Shown piece after piece: positions 9,701-18,154 of a DNA stretch of 64,000 nt (its first letter is position 1; every line of letters starts with the position of its first letter). This stretch comes from Acidobacteriota bacterium. Its GTDB lineage: Bacteria; Acidobacteriota; Terriglobia; Terriglobales; Acidobacteriaceae. Position numbers and translations under genes: made by a program. The stretch is taken from contig JACPYL010000012.1 of the NCBI GenBank assembly GCA_016196065.1, positions 1 through 64,000 of the forward strand, read 5' to 3'. The notes below the pieces were generated by a model that was not told where the DNA came from, searched no databases, and worked only from the letters and a program-made list of their open reading frames with translations.

Positions 9701-10729
9701 TTTGGGCCTCCGGGTGACATAAATAACTTAGGCTGCGCTCCAGGTAACAATGTTAACGCGGCCAATTACACCGCGACTCAGGCGATGTACGACATGTATT
9801 CCTGTTTCACGGGGAACGAAACCACCGGTCTGTTTGTTGCCGACTTGCTCTGTTTACCCGCCTGTTCCCAACTACCCGGACAGCCGGTTGGCGGACAGCC
9901 TTTTAACTATTTCGACAATCAGTGGTCGTCACTCTACGCGTGGCGAAGCGTCGGAAACAGCAACTATCACGCCGCCCAATTCAGCCTGCGCCATGCCATG
10001 ACGCACGGGCTGCAGTTTGATCTCAACTACACCTTCTCCAAGTCCATCGACGTAGGATCGAATGCGGAGCGTATCAACCAGTTCGAGGGTGGCGGCTTCG
10101 CCAGCCAGATTATCAACTCCTGGTCCCCCAAGCAGCTGCGTGCCGTCTCGGATTTCGACACCCGTCACCAGATCAACGCCAACTGGGTTTATGAGCTTCC
10201 CTTCGGCCGCGGTAAATCCTACGCCTCCGGAATCGGTCGCGTAGCCAACGCCATCGTTGGCGGATGGCAATTCTCCGGATTAATGCGCTGGAGCAGTGGC
10301 TTGCCCTTCACTGTCGGCTCTGGACTTGGTTTCTGGCCCACCAACTGGGAACTGACTTCCTCCGCGGTCATGGACGGCCCCCGTCCCAAGACCGGCACCT
10401 ACATGAAAGACGGCAACCCCAACGTGTTCAAGGACCGCGATACCGCGAATCAATCTTTCCGTTTCGCGTATCCGGGTGAGTCCGGAATGCGAAACCTGTT
10501 GCGCGGCCCCGGTATTTTCGGAATCGATACCGGACTTGGCAAATCCTGGAAGATCACCGAGTCGCAAGCGGTGAAGTTCTCCTGGGAAGTCTTCAACGCC
10601 ACCAACTCGGTCCGCTTCGACGCTGCCAGTGCAAACCTGTCGAAAGCGAACAGCAGCTCATTTGGTAACTACATCCAGACCCTGAGTCAGAAGCGCGTCA
10701 TGCAGTTCTCACTGCGTTACAGCTTCTAA
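6749..10729 (+). CDS. Oar-like TonB-dependent outer-membrane receptor
   Basis: A 1326-residue outer-membrane protein. It has an N-terminal signal (about 1-36), a carboxypeptidase-regulatory-like beta-sandwich (about 40-125, GIITDAQGRVVAGATV), a plug domain (about 130-250, GGSVNGARSDQTNVTLDGID) and a long beta-barrel ending in aromatic QFSLRYSF. This architecture is expanded in Acidobacteriota and is linked to uptake or export of large substrates; the substrate is unknown. ATG at 6749 chosen because GGAGGCGAG lies just upstream and a signal peptide follows; the frame is open further 5' but has none. A paralogue of similar design follows at 11149. Confidence 0.92.
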   Translation: MRFPLNFHIPNLARRAGINAATLLVLLITGVLWAQTGTSNIRGIITDAQGRVVAGATVTITDNQTGFSRDTKTGSQGEYQFLQLPPAVYAVSVAATGFATLKEEGVRLMVDTPATLNLTVAVQGQSVIVDVEGTAPLVNTTDATLGHAFGTEKLENLPFEGRDPVGILSLQPGVVFIAPKGQVSELQDSRGGSVNGARSDQTNVTLDGIDNNDQLQGFAFQGAVRSTLDSLQEFRVTTSNSNADAGRSSGAQVSLITKSGTNHLHGSAYAYNRSKIGEANDWFNKKAQLGSGLPNVPPHLVRNTFGATFGGPIVKDRLFFFLAYEGQRTRENQQITRVVPSDDLRNGIVSYVCDAADPNCPSNGIFTLQASDLAQLDPNCSTPVPGFPNGTCPLGPGANSAVMEIFQKYPEPNTDSVGDGLNFRGFTFSGPAPGKTDTYIAKIDLNLTRNGNHRLFVRGGLNNDHGPLAKESVSQTGDAGPEFPGMPTNLVGTNNSKGLTVGYTALLRNNLINNFRYGFIRQGTSEAGLKDSHFVQFRGLDNIQGFDTSLNTHVPVQNFVDDITWTKGKHNLQFGGNYRRIDNVRSSNSTSFFTATTNVSWLDNAAIANTGSSLDPGALQFADLGFPAVAESFSSSYDSPVAALAGLVTEVDANYNLTKTLASLPEGAFVPRHFRSNEFELYGQDTWRVTSNFTLTFGLRYTLLQPPYETTGTQVAPNVSLNDWFNKRGQAMLAGQTYNPLVQFDLSGQANGGKPYWDWDYKNFAPRIAFAWSPSADSGFLRKMFGGPGKTSIRGGYGIYYDHFGEGITNSFDRQGSFGLTTAISNPAAIQNVDTTARFSELLTIPTVSAQTTDDCPVSPCSIVAPPPTGSFPVTPPTTAFAITWGLDDKLKTPYSHVIDFSLTRELPRGFVVEASYVGRMAHRLLQEEDLAMPLDIVDPASKTDYFSAATQLAKATNAGTDISALAPIPYWENLFPGAAGNLGFGPPGDINNLGCAPGNNVNAANYTATQAMYDMYSCFTGNETTGLFVADLLCLPACSQLPGQPVGGQPFNYFDNQWSSLYAWRSVGNSNYHAAQFSLRHAMTHGLQFDLNYTFSKSIDVGSNAERINQFEGGGFASQIINSWSPKQLRAVSDFDTRHQINANWVYELPFGRGKSYASGIGRVANAIVGGWQFSGLMRWSSGLPFTVGSGLGFWPTNWELTSSAVMDGPRPKTGTYMKDGNPNVFKDRDTANQSFRFAYPGESGMRNLLRGPGIFGIDTGLGKSWKITESQAVKFSWEVFNATNSVRFDAASANLSKANSSSFGNYIQTLSQKRVMQFSLRYSF

Positions 10730-10752
10730 TTCACAACGTGCATTTTTGGAAG

Positions 10753-10786
10753 GCGGCCCCATCCACAGGGCCGCGTTCTTTTTTTG
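10753..10786 (+). terminator. Rho-independent terminator of the first TonB receptor gene
   Basis: A GCGGCCC / GGGCCGC stem with an 8-nt loop is followed by TTCTTTTTTT, 24 nt after the stop codon. Confidence 0.85.
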
Positions 10787-11148
10787 TCCCGAGGTCATCC
10801 CTGTTAGGTCAAATCAATCCCTAAAGTCATTCCACTTCCAACTTCGTTTCAAATTCAATCTCAACTCTTGACGCAGACCCTCGCCTCTGACAAACTTCCC
10901 GCTGGCTTTCGCAACACGGAGCATTCAAATACCTGCTCAACCAAATCCCGTTTCTTGTCCGCTCCGTTCGTCTCCCCTCATTGACGTCGGCAAACTAGCC
11001 TCCGGTCTGTGATCTTGGATTGCTGCTTCTGATCCGCCCCGGTATCCCACTTTCATTTCGTGGCAACGCACGGTGGCAGCGCTCTTTTTGCAACATCAGA
11101 AAAATATTTCCGAATTAGTCTTTCCGATTTCGGAAGGAGAAAAACATC
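10787..11148 (+). other. Leader region before the second TonB receptor
   Basis: A 360-bp gap with no gene seen. It should hold the promoter and a long leader. A ribosome site (AAGGAGAAAAAC) lies before the ATG at 11149, which shows that this gene is translated by Shine-Dalgarno initiation, unlike several neighbours. Confidence 0.5.
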
Positions 11149-14100
11149 ATGGCCTTCTCTAAGAATCTGCCCCGGATTATTTTGTTTCTCGCTTTGTCCT
11201 CCCTCGTCTTCGCGCAATCTCCGCAAGGACGCATTTCGGGCCGCGTTACCGATGCGACTGGAGCCGTCGTCTCCGGCGCCAAGGTCACCATCCTCAACAC
11301 TGCAACCGGCATCACCCGCGTCGTCACGACTTCGGCCGGAGACTATTCCGCGCCCAATCTGGACCCCGGCAATTACACCGTCACTGTCGAAGCCACCGGC
11401 TTCAAGAAGACGATGAGCGCTCCACTCGTCCTGGAAGTTTCCCGCGACGTCCGCGCGGATCTCCAGCTTCAGCCCGGTGCCGTGACCGAAACCATGACCG
11501 TCACAGCTGAAGGCACACTCGCCGATACCACCGACACCACGCTCAATGGCGTCCTGTCCAACAAGGCGATCATCGACTTGCCCGTCCAGGGGCGTGACTT
11601 CCAGGCTCTCCTTGAACTCCACCCCGGCGTGCAGAGAACTCCCGGCGGTGGTTTTCATTCCGTAACTTCGAACGGCAATCGCACCGACGACAACAATTAC
11701 TTCATCGACGGCGCCGACGACAACGATATCTACTACGGGGACACGGTCGTAAACGGCGCTGGCATTGAGGGCACACCCGCCAGTTTCCTGCCGCTCGATT
11801 CCATCCTCGAATTCAATACTCAGGAGAGCCCTTCCGCGGACTACGGCGCGAAACCCGGTGTCGTCATGAACATCGGCCTCAAGTCCGGCACCAATGACAT
11901 CCACGGCAGCGCCTACTATTTTCACCGCAACTCGGCCTTCGACGCCCGCAACTACTTCAATCCCACCGGGCCCATCTCCGCTGTTCTCATGCACCAGTTC
12001 GGCGCATCCTTCGGCGGGCCGATCAAGAAGAACAAATGGTTCTATTTCCTCAACTATGAAGGAATTCGCGACCGGATCGGAAATCCCGGAATCGTAGACA
12101 GCCCCGTCATGTCTTCTCTGGCCGAGCAACTCGGGGGCATCGCCGATGAAGATGGCGCTCCTCTCTCCGCTCTTTACAGCGTCCCCGACGCGATCGCCTA
12201 CTACAGCGATCCTTTCAACGTCGCCTACTGCAACGAAAACATCGGCGGCACTTGCGCCGTGAGCCCGCTCAGCCAGTCGTTGTCCTCGCTCTTTTTGCCC
12301 AATCCCGGGTTCACGACCTGCCCACTCACCTTGGATTGCGATCCGGCCGCCATCAACTTCAATTTTAATAACAAGAATCGCGGAGACAACCTGGTCGCGA
12401 AGACCGACTACACACTGAACAACCACAACATCCTCACCGGCCGCTTTATCTACAGCAATACCAATCAGACGGAAGAAGATTTCATCGTGTTGCGTCCCGA
12501 ATGGCTTTCCTCGGCGCAACCTACCACCCAGGTGTTTGGCCTGAGCCTGGCCTCCACCTTCGGTTCCGGATGGACCAACGAAGCGCGCTTCAGCTTCAAC
12601 CGCTTCAGTGAAGCCATCAATCCCGCCGACCACAATGTGGATCCCCTCAAGTACGGACTCAATACCGGCGTCACGGATCCTCGCCGCTTTGGGTTCCCCC
12701 GCATCAGCCCCGGCGGCGAATTTAATTCCATGGGCGGTAATTCCAGCTGGCCGCTCTTTACCACGCCCAGCGCGACCAACATCATTTCCGACACCGCCAC
12801 TTACAACCATGGACGCCACTCCATCCGTTTTGGCGGACAATACCGCTTCGGCAATGTCGACTACTTCCGTGCCGGCAACGGCCGTGGACGAATCGACTTC
12901 CGCCACCTCGACCGCTTCATCGACGGCAACGTACGCCGCTGGCGCTTCCTCTACGGCGATCCCACCCGCGAGCTCAGCCAGAAATCGTTAGGCTTCTTTG
13001 TACAGGACGACTTCCGCGTCCGCTCCAACGTTACCCTCAACCTCGGACTGCGCTACGACATCACCTATCCCATCAAGGACGCGCACAACCAGCTCGCCAA
13101 CTATGTTCCTGAAGTGAACGGTCAACCCGGCGGCATCGTCCAGGTCGGCCAGGGCATCAGCTCTCCCTATCCCACCAACTACAACAACTTGTCGCCCCGC
13201 GTCGGCGTCGCCTGGGACGTGTTCGGCAAAGGCAAGACCGTGGTTCGCGCCGGATTCGGCATGATCTTCGAACAGCCCTCGATCCGCACTTTCGCCTTCA
13301 ACGGCGGCGGTCTGAACCTCAATCCGAGCGGCATCCCCTATGCCGTCGACTACAGCGGCAACCTGGTGCAGCCCAAGGGAAACATCACTTCCTTCCTGCA
13401 AATATCAAGCGACTCCAGCCTCATTAACTGGTCGCCCGAGGGCCCGATCTTTCCCTCTGGTGCATCCGTCAATTTCTGCGACGTGGCCGACAACATTGCC
13501 AGCCAGTGCGATGTGTTTGGCGTAGATCAACATCTGAAAACGCCCTACGTCATGAACTGGAATTTGAACATCCAGCAGGAATTGACCAAGTCGACGCTGC
13601 TGCAGATCGCCTACGTCGCCAACCGCGGCGTCAAACTCTACAGCGTAACGGACATCAACCAAGTCAACCCTGCTCTCGACGACGGCTCCGAAGCCTTTGG
13701 CCGCCCTCTCACTACCAATTGTCCTGAGCCCGTCGGCCTGGGAAACGGAGGTCCTTGCTTCCCCTACATCGGCTTCCTCAGCTTCCTCAGCAATCACGCC
13801 AACTCGAGTTTCAATTCGCTGCAAATCACGCTGACCAAGCGTTACTCGCACGGACTGTACTTGCTCGCCGGATACACCTACGCCCACGCCATCGACACCG
13901 CGACTAGTAATTTGGCGGGCGTGCCTCCTAACAGCCTCAACTACAACTCCGAGCGCGGCAATGGCGACTACGATATGCGCCATCGCTTTACGTTGTCCGC
14001 TACCTACGATCTGCCTTCGATGAAGTCCAAATGGCAGATGCTGGAGGGCTGGCAGACCGCGACCGTCATCAACGTGCAAGGATCGTTGCCCTACACCCTC

Positions 14101-14655
14101 AGCGATTTCGGCGACGATATCAGCGGCACCGGGGAATTCAACGATCGCTGGAACATGTCCGGACCGCCGAAAAACATCCACTGGTCAGCAAAACAATCAA
14201 TCCCTTACATTTCCGACTTCTCGACCGACGACAGCGGGAATGTAACCGGAAATCAGCAGTGTATCGATGCCGCGGGAGGGCCGACCACCGATGCCGCTCA
14301 GCAACTACTGAGCTTCGGCTGCTTCGTTTCCGGCAACACCGTGATTACACCACCTGTGTTCGGTGCACAGGGCAACATGCACCGCAACATCTTCCGCGGC
14401 CCGACCTTCACCAACGTCGATTTCTCGCTCTCGAAGATATGGAAGCTCAGCGAGCGCGTCAAAATGCAATTCCGCGGCGAAGTATTCAACATCTTCAACC
14501 ACTCGAACTTCGACTACTTCACGTTAAACACCGATCTCTCCAGCCCCTTCGACGTGGGTTTGGCGAGGTTCACCCCGGATGTGGGCAATTCCAATCCGGT
14601 AATCGGCTCCGGCGGCTCAAGGCACATCCAACTCGGCTTCAAGGTCATCTGGTAG
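11149..14655 (+). CDS. Oar-like TonB-dependent outer-membrane receptor
   Basis: A 1168-residue paralogue of the receptor at 6749. Signal peptide about 1-22 (FLALSSLVFAQ), carboxypeptidase-regulatory-like domain about 27-105 (GRISGRVTDATGAVVSGAKV), plug about 120-240 (VTSNGNRTDDNNYFIDGADD) and a C-terminal barrel ending HIQLGFKVIW with a terminal aromatic residue. The two receptors have separate signals, with a terminator and 360 bp between them, so they are probably separate transcription units. Substrate unknown. No TonB, ExbB or SusD-like gene is nearby. Confidence 0.92.
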   Translation: MAFSKNLPRIILFLALSSLVFAQSPQGRISGRVTDATGAVVSGAKVTILNTATGITRVVTTSAGDYSAPNLDPGNYTVTVEATGFKKTMSAPLVLEVSRDVRADLQLQPGAVTETMTVTAEGTLADTTDTTLNGVLSNKAIIDLPVQGRDFQALLELHPGVQRTPGGGFHSVTSNGNRTDDNNYFIDGADDNDIYYGDTVVNGAGIEGTPASFLPLDSILEFNTQESPSADYGAKPGVVMNIGLKSGTNDIHGSAYYFHRNSAFDARNYFNPTGPISAVLMHQFGASFGGPIKKNKWFYFLNYEGIRDRIGNPGIVDSPVMSSLAEQLGGIADEDGAPLSALYSVPDAIAYYSDPFNVAYCNENIGGTCAVSPLSQSLSSLFLPNPGFTTCPLTLDCDPAAINFNFNNKNRGDNLVAKTDYTLNNHNILTGRFIYSNTNQTEEDFIVLRPEWLSSAQPTTQVFGLSLASTFGSGWTNEARFSFNRFSEAINPADHNVDPLKYGLNTGVTDPRRFGFPRISPGGEFNSMGGNSSWPLFTTPSATNIISDTATYNHGRHSIRFGGQYRFGNVDYFRAGNGRGRIDFRHLDRFIDGNVRRWRFLYGDPTRELSQKSLGFFVQDDFRVRSNVTLNLGLRYDITYPIKDAHNQLANYVPEVNGQPGGIVQVGQGISSPYPTNYNNLSPRVGVAWDVFGKGKTVVRAGFGMIFEQPSIRTFAFNGGGLNLNPSGIPYAVDYSGNLVQPKGNITSFLQISSDSSLINWSPEGPIFPSGASVNFCDVADNIASQCDVFGVDQHLKTPYVMNWNLNIQQELTKSTLLQIAYVANRGVKLYSVTDINQVNPALDDGSEAFGRPLTTNCPEPVGLGNGGPCFPYIGFLSFLSNHANSSFNSLQITLTKRYSHGLYLLAGYTYAHAIDTATSNLAGVPPNSLNYNSERGNGDYDMRHRFTLSATYDLPSMKSKWQMLEGWQTATVINVQGSLPYTLSDFGDDISGTGEFNDRWNMSGPPKNIHWSAKQSIPYISDFSTDDSGNVTGNQQCIDAAGGPTTDAAQQLLSFGCFVSGNTVITPPVFGAQGNMHRNIFRGPTFTNVDFSLSKIWKLSERVKMQFRGEVFNIFNHSNFDYFTLNTDLSSPFDVGLARFTPDVGNSNPVIGSGGSRHIQLGFKVIW

Positions 14656-14685
14656 CCGGTTTCGGAGTCTCGGGAAGAGGTTTGC

Positions 14686-14691
14686 TAAAAT
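14686..14691 (+). promoter_or_regulatory. -10 box of lipA
   Basis: TAAAAT lies 11 nt before the lipA ATG with no good Shine-Dalgarno between, so a very short leader is predicted. Confidence 0.4.
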
Positions 14692-14702
14692 CGTAGTAGT
14701 CG

Positions 14703-15608
14703 ATGGCAGCCTCTTCCCAACTCGTTCAGATCGAACTCGGGCCACCGGTCCGCAAGCCCAAGCCAGACTGGCTGCGCGCGAAAGCGCCGGTCGGGGATAA
14801 CTTTCACAATTTAAAGAAGCTGGCGCGCGGCCTTGGACTTCACACCGTCTGCGAGTCGGCCCAATGCCCGAACATCGGCGAATGTTGGAATCACAAAACC
14901 GCGACTTTCATGTTGCTCGGCGACATCTGCACCCGCCGCTGCGGATTCTGCGCCGTGCCCAAGGGGCGTCCCGAGCCGATCGATTGGGATGAGCCGCGAC
15001 GGGTCGCGGAAGCCGTGGTCACTCTCGGCCTGAAGCACGCCGTCATCACCAGCGTGAATCGCGATGACGACAATGTTGGCGGCGCGAAAATCTTTGCTGA
15101 GACCATCCGCGAGATTCGTGAACTTGTTCCCGACTGCCGCGTCGAAGTCCTGATCCCCGATTTCCAGGGACTCGAAGAGCCGCTCCGTATTGTCCTCGAA
15201 GCCAAGCCCAACGTGCTCAACCACAATACCGAGTCCGTCCCTCGCCTCTATCGCGTCGTCCGCTCTGGAGCGCGCTACCAGCGCACTCTCGACCTGCTTG
15301 CCAACGCGAAGAAGTGGGATCCCGACATGGTCACCAAGAGCGGCGTCATGGTCGGCCTCGGAGAAACTACCGAAGAATTAATCGACGTCTTCCGTGACCT
15401 CGGCGCCCGTGGCGTCGATATTCTTACCGTCGGACAATATCTGCGGCCTTCAAAAGATCATCTTCCCATGGCGCGCTTCTACGCCCCCGACGAATTTGTT
15501 TTCCTCAAAGAGCAAGCTCTGAAGTTTGGCTTCAAGCACGTCGAATCCGGACCCATGGTGCGGTCCAGTTATCACGCGCACGAGCAGGCGGATGTCGCTG
15601 CCCGCTAG
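14703..15608 (+). CDS. lipA: Lipoyl synthase
   Basis: A radical-SAM enzyme that inserts two sulfurs into protein-bound octanoate made by LipB. At 301 residues it is normal length. The auxiliary-cluster cysteines are in CESAQCPNIGEC, the radical-SAM cluster motif is CTRRCGFC, and the C-terminal serine of the RSSYHA motif that ligates the auxiliary cluster is present. It completes the lipoate pathway with lipB at 1866, and E1-alpha, whose complex needs lipoate, lies between them. Confidence 0.97.
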   Translation: MAASSQLVQIELGPPVRKPKPDWLRAKAPVGDNFHNLKKLARGLGLHTVCESAQCPNIGECWNHKTATFMLLGDICTRRCGFCAVPKGRPEPIDWDEPRRVAEAVVTLGLKHAVITSVNRDDDNVGGAKIFAETIREIRELVPDCRVEVLIPDFQGLEEPLRIVLEAKPNVLNHNTESVPRLYRVVRSGARYQRTLDLLANAKKWDPDMVTKSGVMVGLGETTEELIDVFRDLGARGVDILTVGQYLRPSKDHLPMARFYAPDEFVFLKEQALKFGFKHVESGPMVRSSYHAHEQADVAAR

Positions 15609-15866
15609 AACTTCGTCGCTCGTCAATCGTCGTTCGTCGTTCGCCTTTTTTTTCTGGCTGCCGTTATCGGTCCATTTGCGATTTGCAGTTCTGTCGTGCC
15701 TTTCCTTTGCGCGCTCCGTCGCAACCTCTCAAGCACCATCGCCTTTGGGTGGCGCAGCGCTTCAGCGCTGCGATCAGACGCCCTTCAATTTGCCGGCTTT
15801 AGCCGCCGAGGTTCGGCCGCGCTCACCGAGAATTGAATGGGGCTTCAGCCCCGGTGCGTGGAGCGC
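15609..15866. repeat. Family E word plus REP-like palindromes
   Basis: 15609-15640 is built from TCGTCGTTCGTCGTTCG, a word seen again at 49251-49275 and 51826-51862. Three short palindromes follow: around GCGCTTCAGCGC (15753-15772), CGGCTTTAGCCG (15794-15805) and GGGGCTTCAGCCCC (15839-15852). The last covers an upstream in-frame ATG of the next gene, which argues against that start. Confidence 0.7.
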
Positions 15867-16664
15867 ATGACCACCATCCTCCTCGTCCTCCTCGGCCTTT
15901 TCGCCGGACTCGTCGGCGCCCTCTCCGGCACCGGCGGCGGACTCATCCTCGCTCCCATGCTCGCTCTTTACTTCGGACTCCCCATCCACCAGGCTATCGG
16001 CACCAGCCTGGTCGCGGTCATCACCACCTCGGCTGCCAGCTCTTCAGTTCACTTGCAACGGCACACCGCCGACATCCGCCTTGGCATGACCCTCGAACTC
16101 GCTACCGCCTTCGGCGCAGCCGTCACCGCATATCTTGTCGGCTACATCAACCGCACAGCGCTGGAAATTTTGTTCGCCGCATTCCTCTTGTATGGCGCCT
16201 TCACTATCCTGCGCAAAGGCGGCAAGACCGAAGATGCGCAGGACGAACTTGTTCCCGCCAATGGCGACGCCTTGTTCCCACCCTATGAGCCAAAACGCCT
16301 TCCCCTCGGCATGGGAGCGTCGCTCGTCGCAGGCGGCCTCTCCGGACTCCTCGGCATCGGCGGCGGCCCGATCAAAGTTCCGGTGATGTATCTCTTCATG
16401 GGCGTGCCGTTGATCGTCGCGACCGCTACCTCAAATTTGATGATGGGAGTCACCGCCGCCGCGAGCGCCTTCGTCTATTACCGCCGCGGAGACATCCTTC
16501 CCGCGGTCGCCGCCCCGCTGGTCGTTGGAGTTTTCGTAGGATCGCTCACGGGAGCGCGCCTCTCGCCGCGCATTCATCACAAGTGGGTCGCGCGCCTTCT
16601 TGTCACCATCATGCTTTATCTGTCGGTTCACATGCTCGTGCACATCGTGGGGAAATTCCTGTGA
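15867..16664 (+). CDS. TSUP-family membrane transporter (TauE/SafE type)
   Basis: A 265-residue integral membrane protein with about eight helices in two related halves. Each half carries the family's Gly-rich entry motif (GALSGTGGGLILAPML near the N-terminus, SGLLGIGGGPIKVPVMYL in the middle). TSUP proteins export or import sulfite, sulfonates or related organic anions; the substrate here is unknown. The start at 15867 (MTTILLVLLG) is preferred because the earlier ATG at 15837 lies in a repeat. Its stop codon overlaps the start of the next gene, so the two are co-translated. Confidence 0.88.
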   Translation: MTTILLVLLGLFAGLVGALSGTGGGLILAPMLALYFGLPIHQAIGTSLVAVITTSAASSSVHLQRHTADIRLGMTLELATAFGAAVTAYLVGYINRTALEILFAAFLLYGAFTILRKGGKTEDAQDELVPANGDALFPPYEPKRLPLGMGASLVAGGLSGLLGIGGGPIKVPVMYLFMGVPLIVATATSNLMMGVTAAASAFVYYRRGDILPAVAAPLVVGVFVGSLTGARLSPRIHHKWVARLLVTIMLYLSVHMLVHIVGKFL

Positions 16665-16960
16665 ACGAAAGACGCGAACCCGGATTCGATCGCGCGCTGG
16701 CCTACGTGCTCAGCATCGGCGCATACGCAGGATTTTTCGTGATGGCCGCTGGAGCAGTCGCGTACATCCTGGTCGGCGGAGTCGTTGCCGCTCGCCTCGA
16801 ATTGACGGGAGTGCTGATTTTGCTGGCGACACCTGTAGTCCGCGTTTTCGTCGCCATGGTCCTGTTCTTCCGCGAACGAGATTCCCGGTACGGATGGATC
16901 TCTGCCGGAGTCCTCCTCATTCTCTTGCTGGGATCCGTCTTCGGAATCGGCGAACGCTAA
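16661..16960 (+). CDS. DUF1634 small membrane protein
   Basis: 99 residues with three predicted membrane segments. It starts at a GTG whose GTGA overlaps the TSUP stop codon by 4 nt, a sign of translational coupling. DUF1634 proteins are usually found next to TSUP transporters and are thought to be partner subunits; their exact role is not known. The overlap is seen directly, the partnership is inferred from the family. Confidence 0.8.
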   Translation: MNERREPGFDRALAYVLSIGAYAGFFVMAAGAVAYILVGGVVAARLELTGVLILLATPVVRVFVAMVLFFRERDSRYGWISAGVLLILLLGSVFGIGER

Positions 16961-16980
16961 TCACCTGATCAATCCGTAGA

Positions 16981-17000
16981 CACGCGGCTTGCCGCGTCTC
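16981..17000. repeat. Hairpin between convergent genes
   Basis: ACGCGGCTTGCCGCGT forms a 7-bp stem in the 86-bp gap between convergent genes. There is no T-tract, so it may be a REP element or a weak bidirectional terminator. Confidence 0.5.
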
Positions 17001-17046
17001 ATAGAAACTCATCCCAACTGAAATTAGCCCTTGCGGAAGATTCTCG

Positions 17047-18033
17047 TTACGATTCGCCGCGCACGCGCTTCAGGAACGCTTTGCCCCTGCGTTCGAACAC
17101 CGCCGTCTGCTCCGCTAACACACGATCGCGTAAACTCGCTGGCTCGATCACTTCCACATTCGCGCCCAACCCGAGCACCACAAACCGCGCTTCGTCTTCA
17201 TGATTGAATCGCACAACCAGCGTGATCCAGCCTTCGGCATCGGGAGTCTCGTTCGGCTGTATCTCCGCCGCCAGTTGCCACATCTTGATCCACTCCGCCG
17301 ACCGTGGCTCCAGTCGCAGCGTTGCCATGTGTGTCCGCCACCCTTCCTGAAATTGCTTGGTCGACGATTCCCAATACTCTGCCAGATCAAAACCTGTCGG
17401 CCGCTCACAGGCTTGCTCGAGCACTCGTACCTCCTGAATTCTCGAAACTCGAAATGTCCGTAATCCTTTCGGAGTATTTGCCACCAGGTACCACGAACTT
17501 CCTTTCGCAACCAGCCCGAGCGGATCGACGATACGTTCCGCTGCTTCTCTCCCGCTGGGCTTGTACCGCATCGATAGCTTGCGATCCCGCGCCACTGCGT
17601 CCTGCACGATGGGCAACATCACAGGACTCTCCGTGCTTCCGCGCCATGCCGTCGTATCCACATGCAGGCGTTGACGGATCGACGCCGCCTGTTCCCGCAA
17701 CGAGTCCGGAAGAGCGGCCATGAGTTTTCCGAGCGCACGCTCTGCAGCGGCCGCGAGCTTGCGGTCTCCGATCACGCGCGGTTGCGCCATCAGCAGCGCG
17801 CGCAACTCCGCTTCATCAAGTCCTGGAACCTGCGTGCGCCAACCATCGTCAAGTTTCCATCCGCCTTGCGCTCCGCGCAATGCGAACACCGGAACTTTGG
17901 CCGCACTCAGCGATTCCATGTCTCGATGCACGGTTCGTTCCGACACTTCGAGCCGTTCTGCGATTTCGCGACCGGTCAACTGGCCGTACGCTTGCAGCAT
18001 CAGAAGTTCGGACAACAACCGGTCCGCTTTCAT
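17047..18033 (-). CDS. HTH-WYL transcriptional regulator
   Basis: A 328-residue regulator with an N-terminal DeoR/HTH_11-type helix-turn-helix (about 3-55, LTGREIAERLEVSERTVHRDME) and a WYL domain in the middle (SSWYLVANTPKGLRTFRVSRI). WYL domains bind ligands or nucleic acid. The ATG at 18033 is preferred because the HTH starts immediately after it; the frame is open 14 codons further upstream. It is divergent from the DinB-like gene, and a perfect inverted repeat at 18078-18094 lies between them as a likely operator. By analogy with similar pairs it probably controls itself and the neighbour. Confidence 0.88.
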   Translation of the reverse strand: MKADRLLSELLMLQAYGQLTGREIAERLEVSERTVHRDMESLSAAKVPVFALRGAQGGWKLDDGWRTQVPGLDEAELRALLMAQPRVIGDRKLAAAAERALGKLMAALPDSLREQAASIRQRLHVDTTAWRGSTESPVMLPIVQDAVARDRKLSMRYKPSGREAAERIVDPLGLVAKGSSWYLVANTPKGLRTFRVSRIQEVRVLEQACERPTGFDLAEYWESSTKQFQEGWRTHMATLRLEPRSAEWIKMWQLAAEIQPNETPDAEGWITLVVRFNHEDEARFVVLGLGANVEVIEPASLRDRVLAEQTAVFERRGKAFLKRVRGES

Positions 18034-18077
18034 CGGGAAGGCGCTCCAAAAACTATTTTCAGGGTCACATTTCAATT

Positions 18078-18094
18078 ATGACATTCCTTGTCAT
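18078..18094. promoter_or_regulatory. Probable operator of the WYL regulator
   Basis: ATGACA-TTCCT-TGTCAT, a perfect 6-bp inverted repeat with a 5-bp spacer, lies 45 bp upstream of the regulator start and 61 bp upstream of the DinB-like gene. Its position in the divergent promoter region and its symmetry suit a dimeric HTH regulator. Confidence 0.6.
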
Positions 18095-18154
18095 ATATGA
18101 CGCCTTACCCTTGCAATCGCACCTTGAGGCAACCAGCCTCGTGGGAAGGATCCA

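Noticed and set aside
11053-12906. 617-residue minus-strand ORF
   Set aside because: Antisense shadow of the second TonB receptor; Val/Gly/Asp-rich composition typical of shadow frames in GC-rich DNA.
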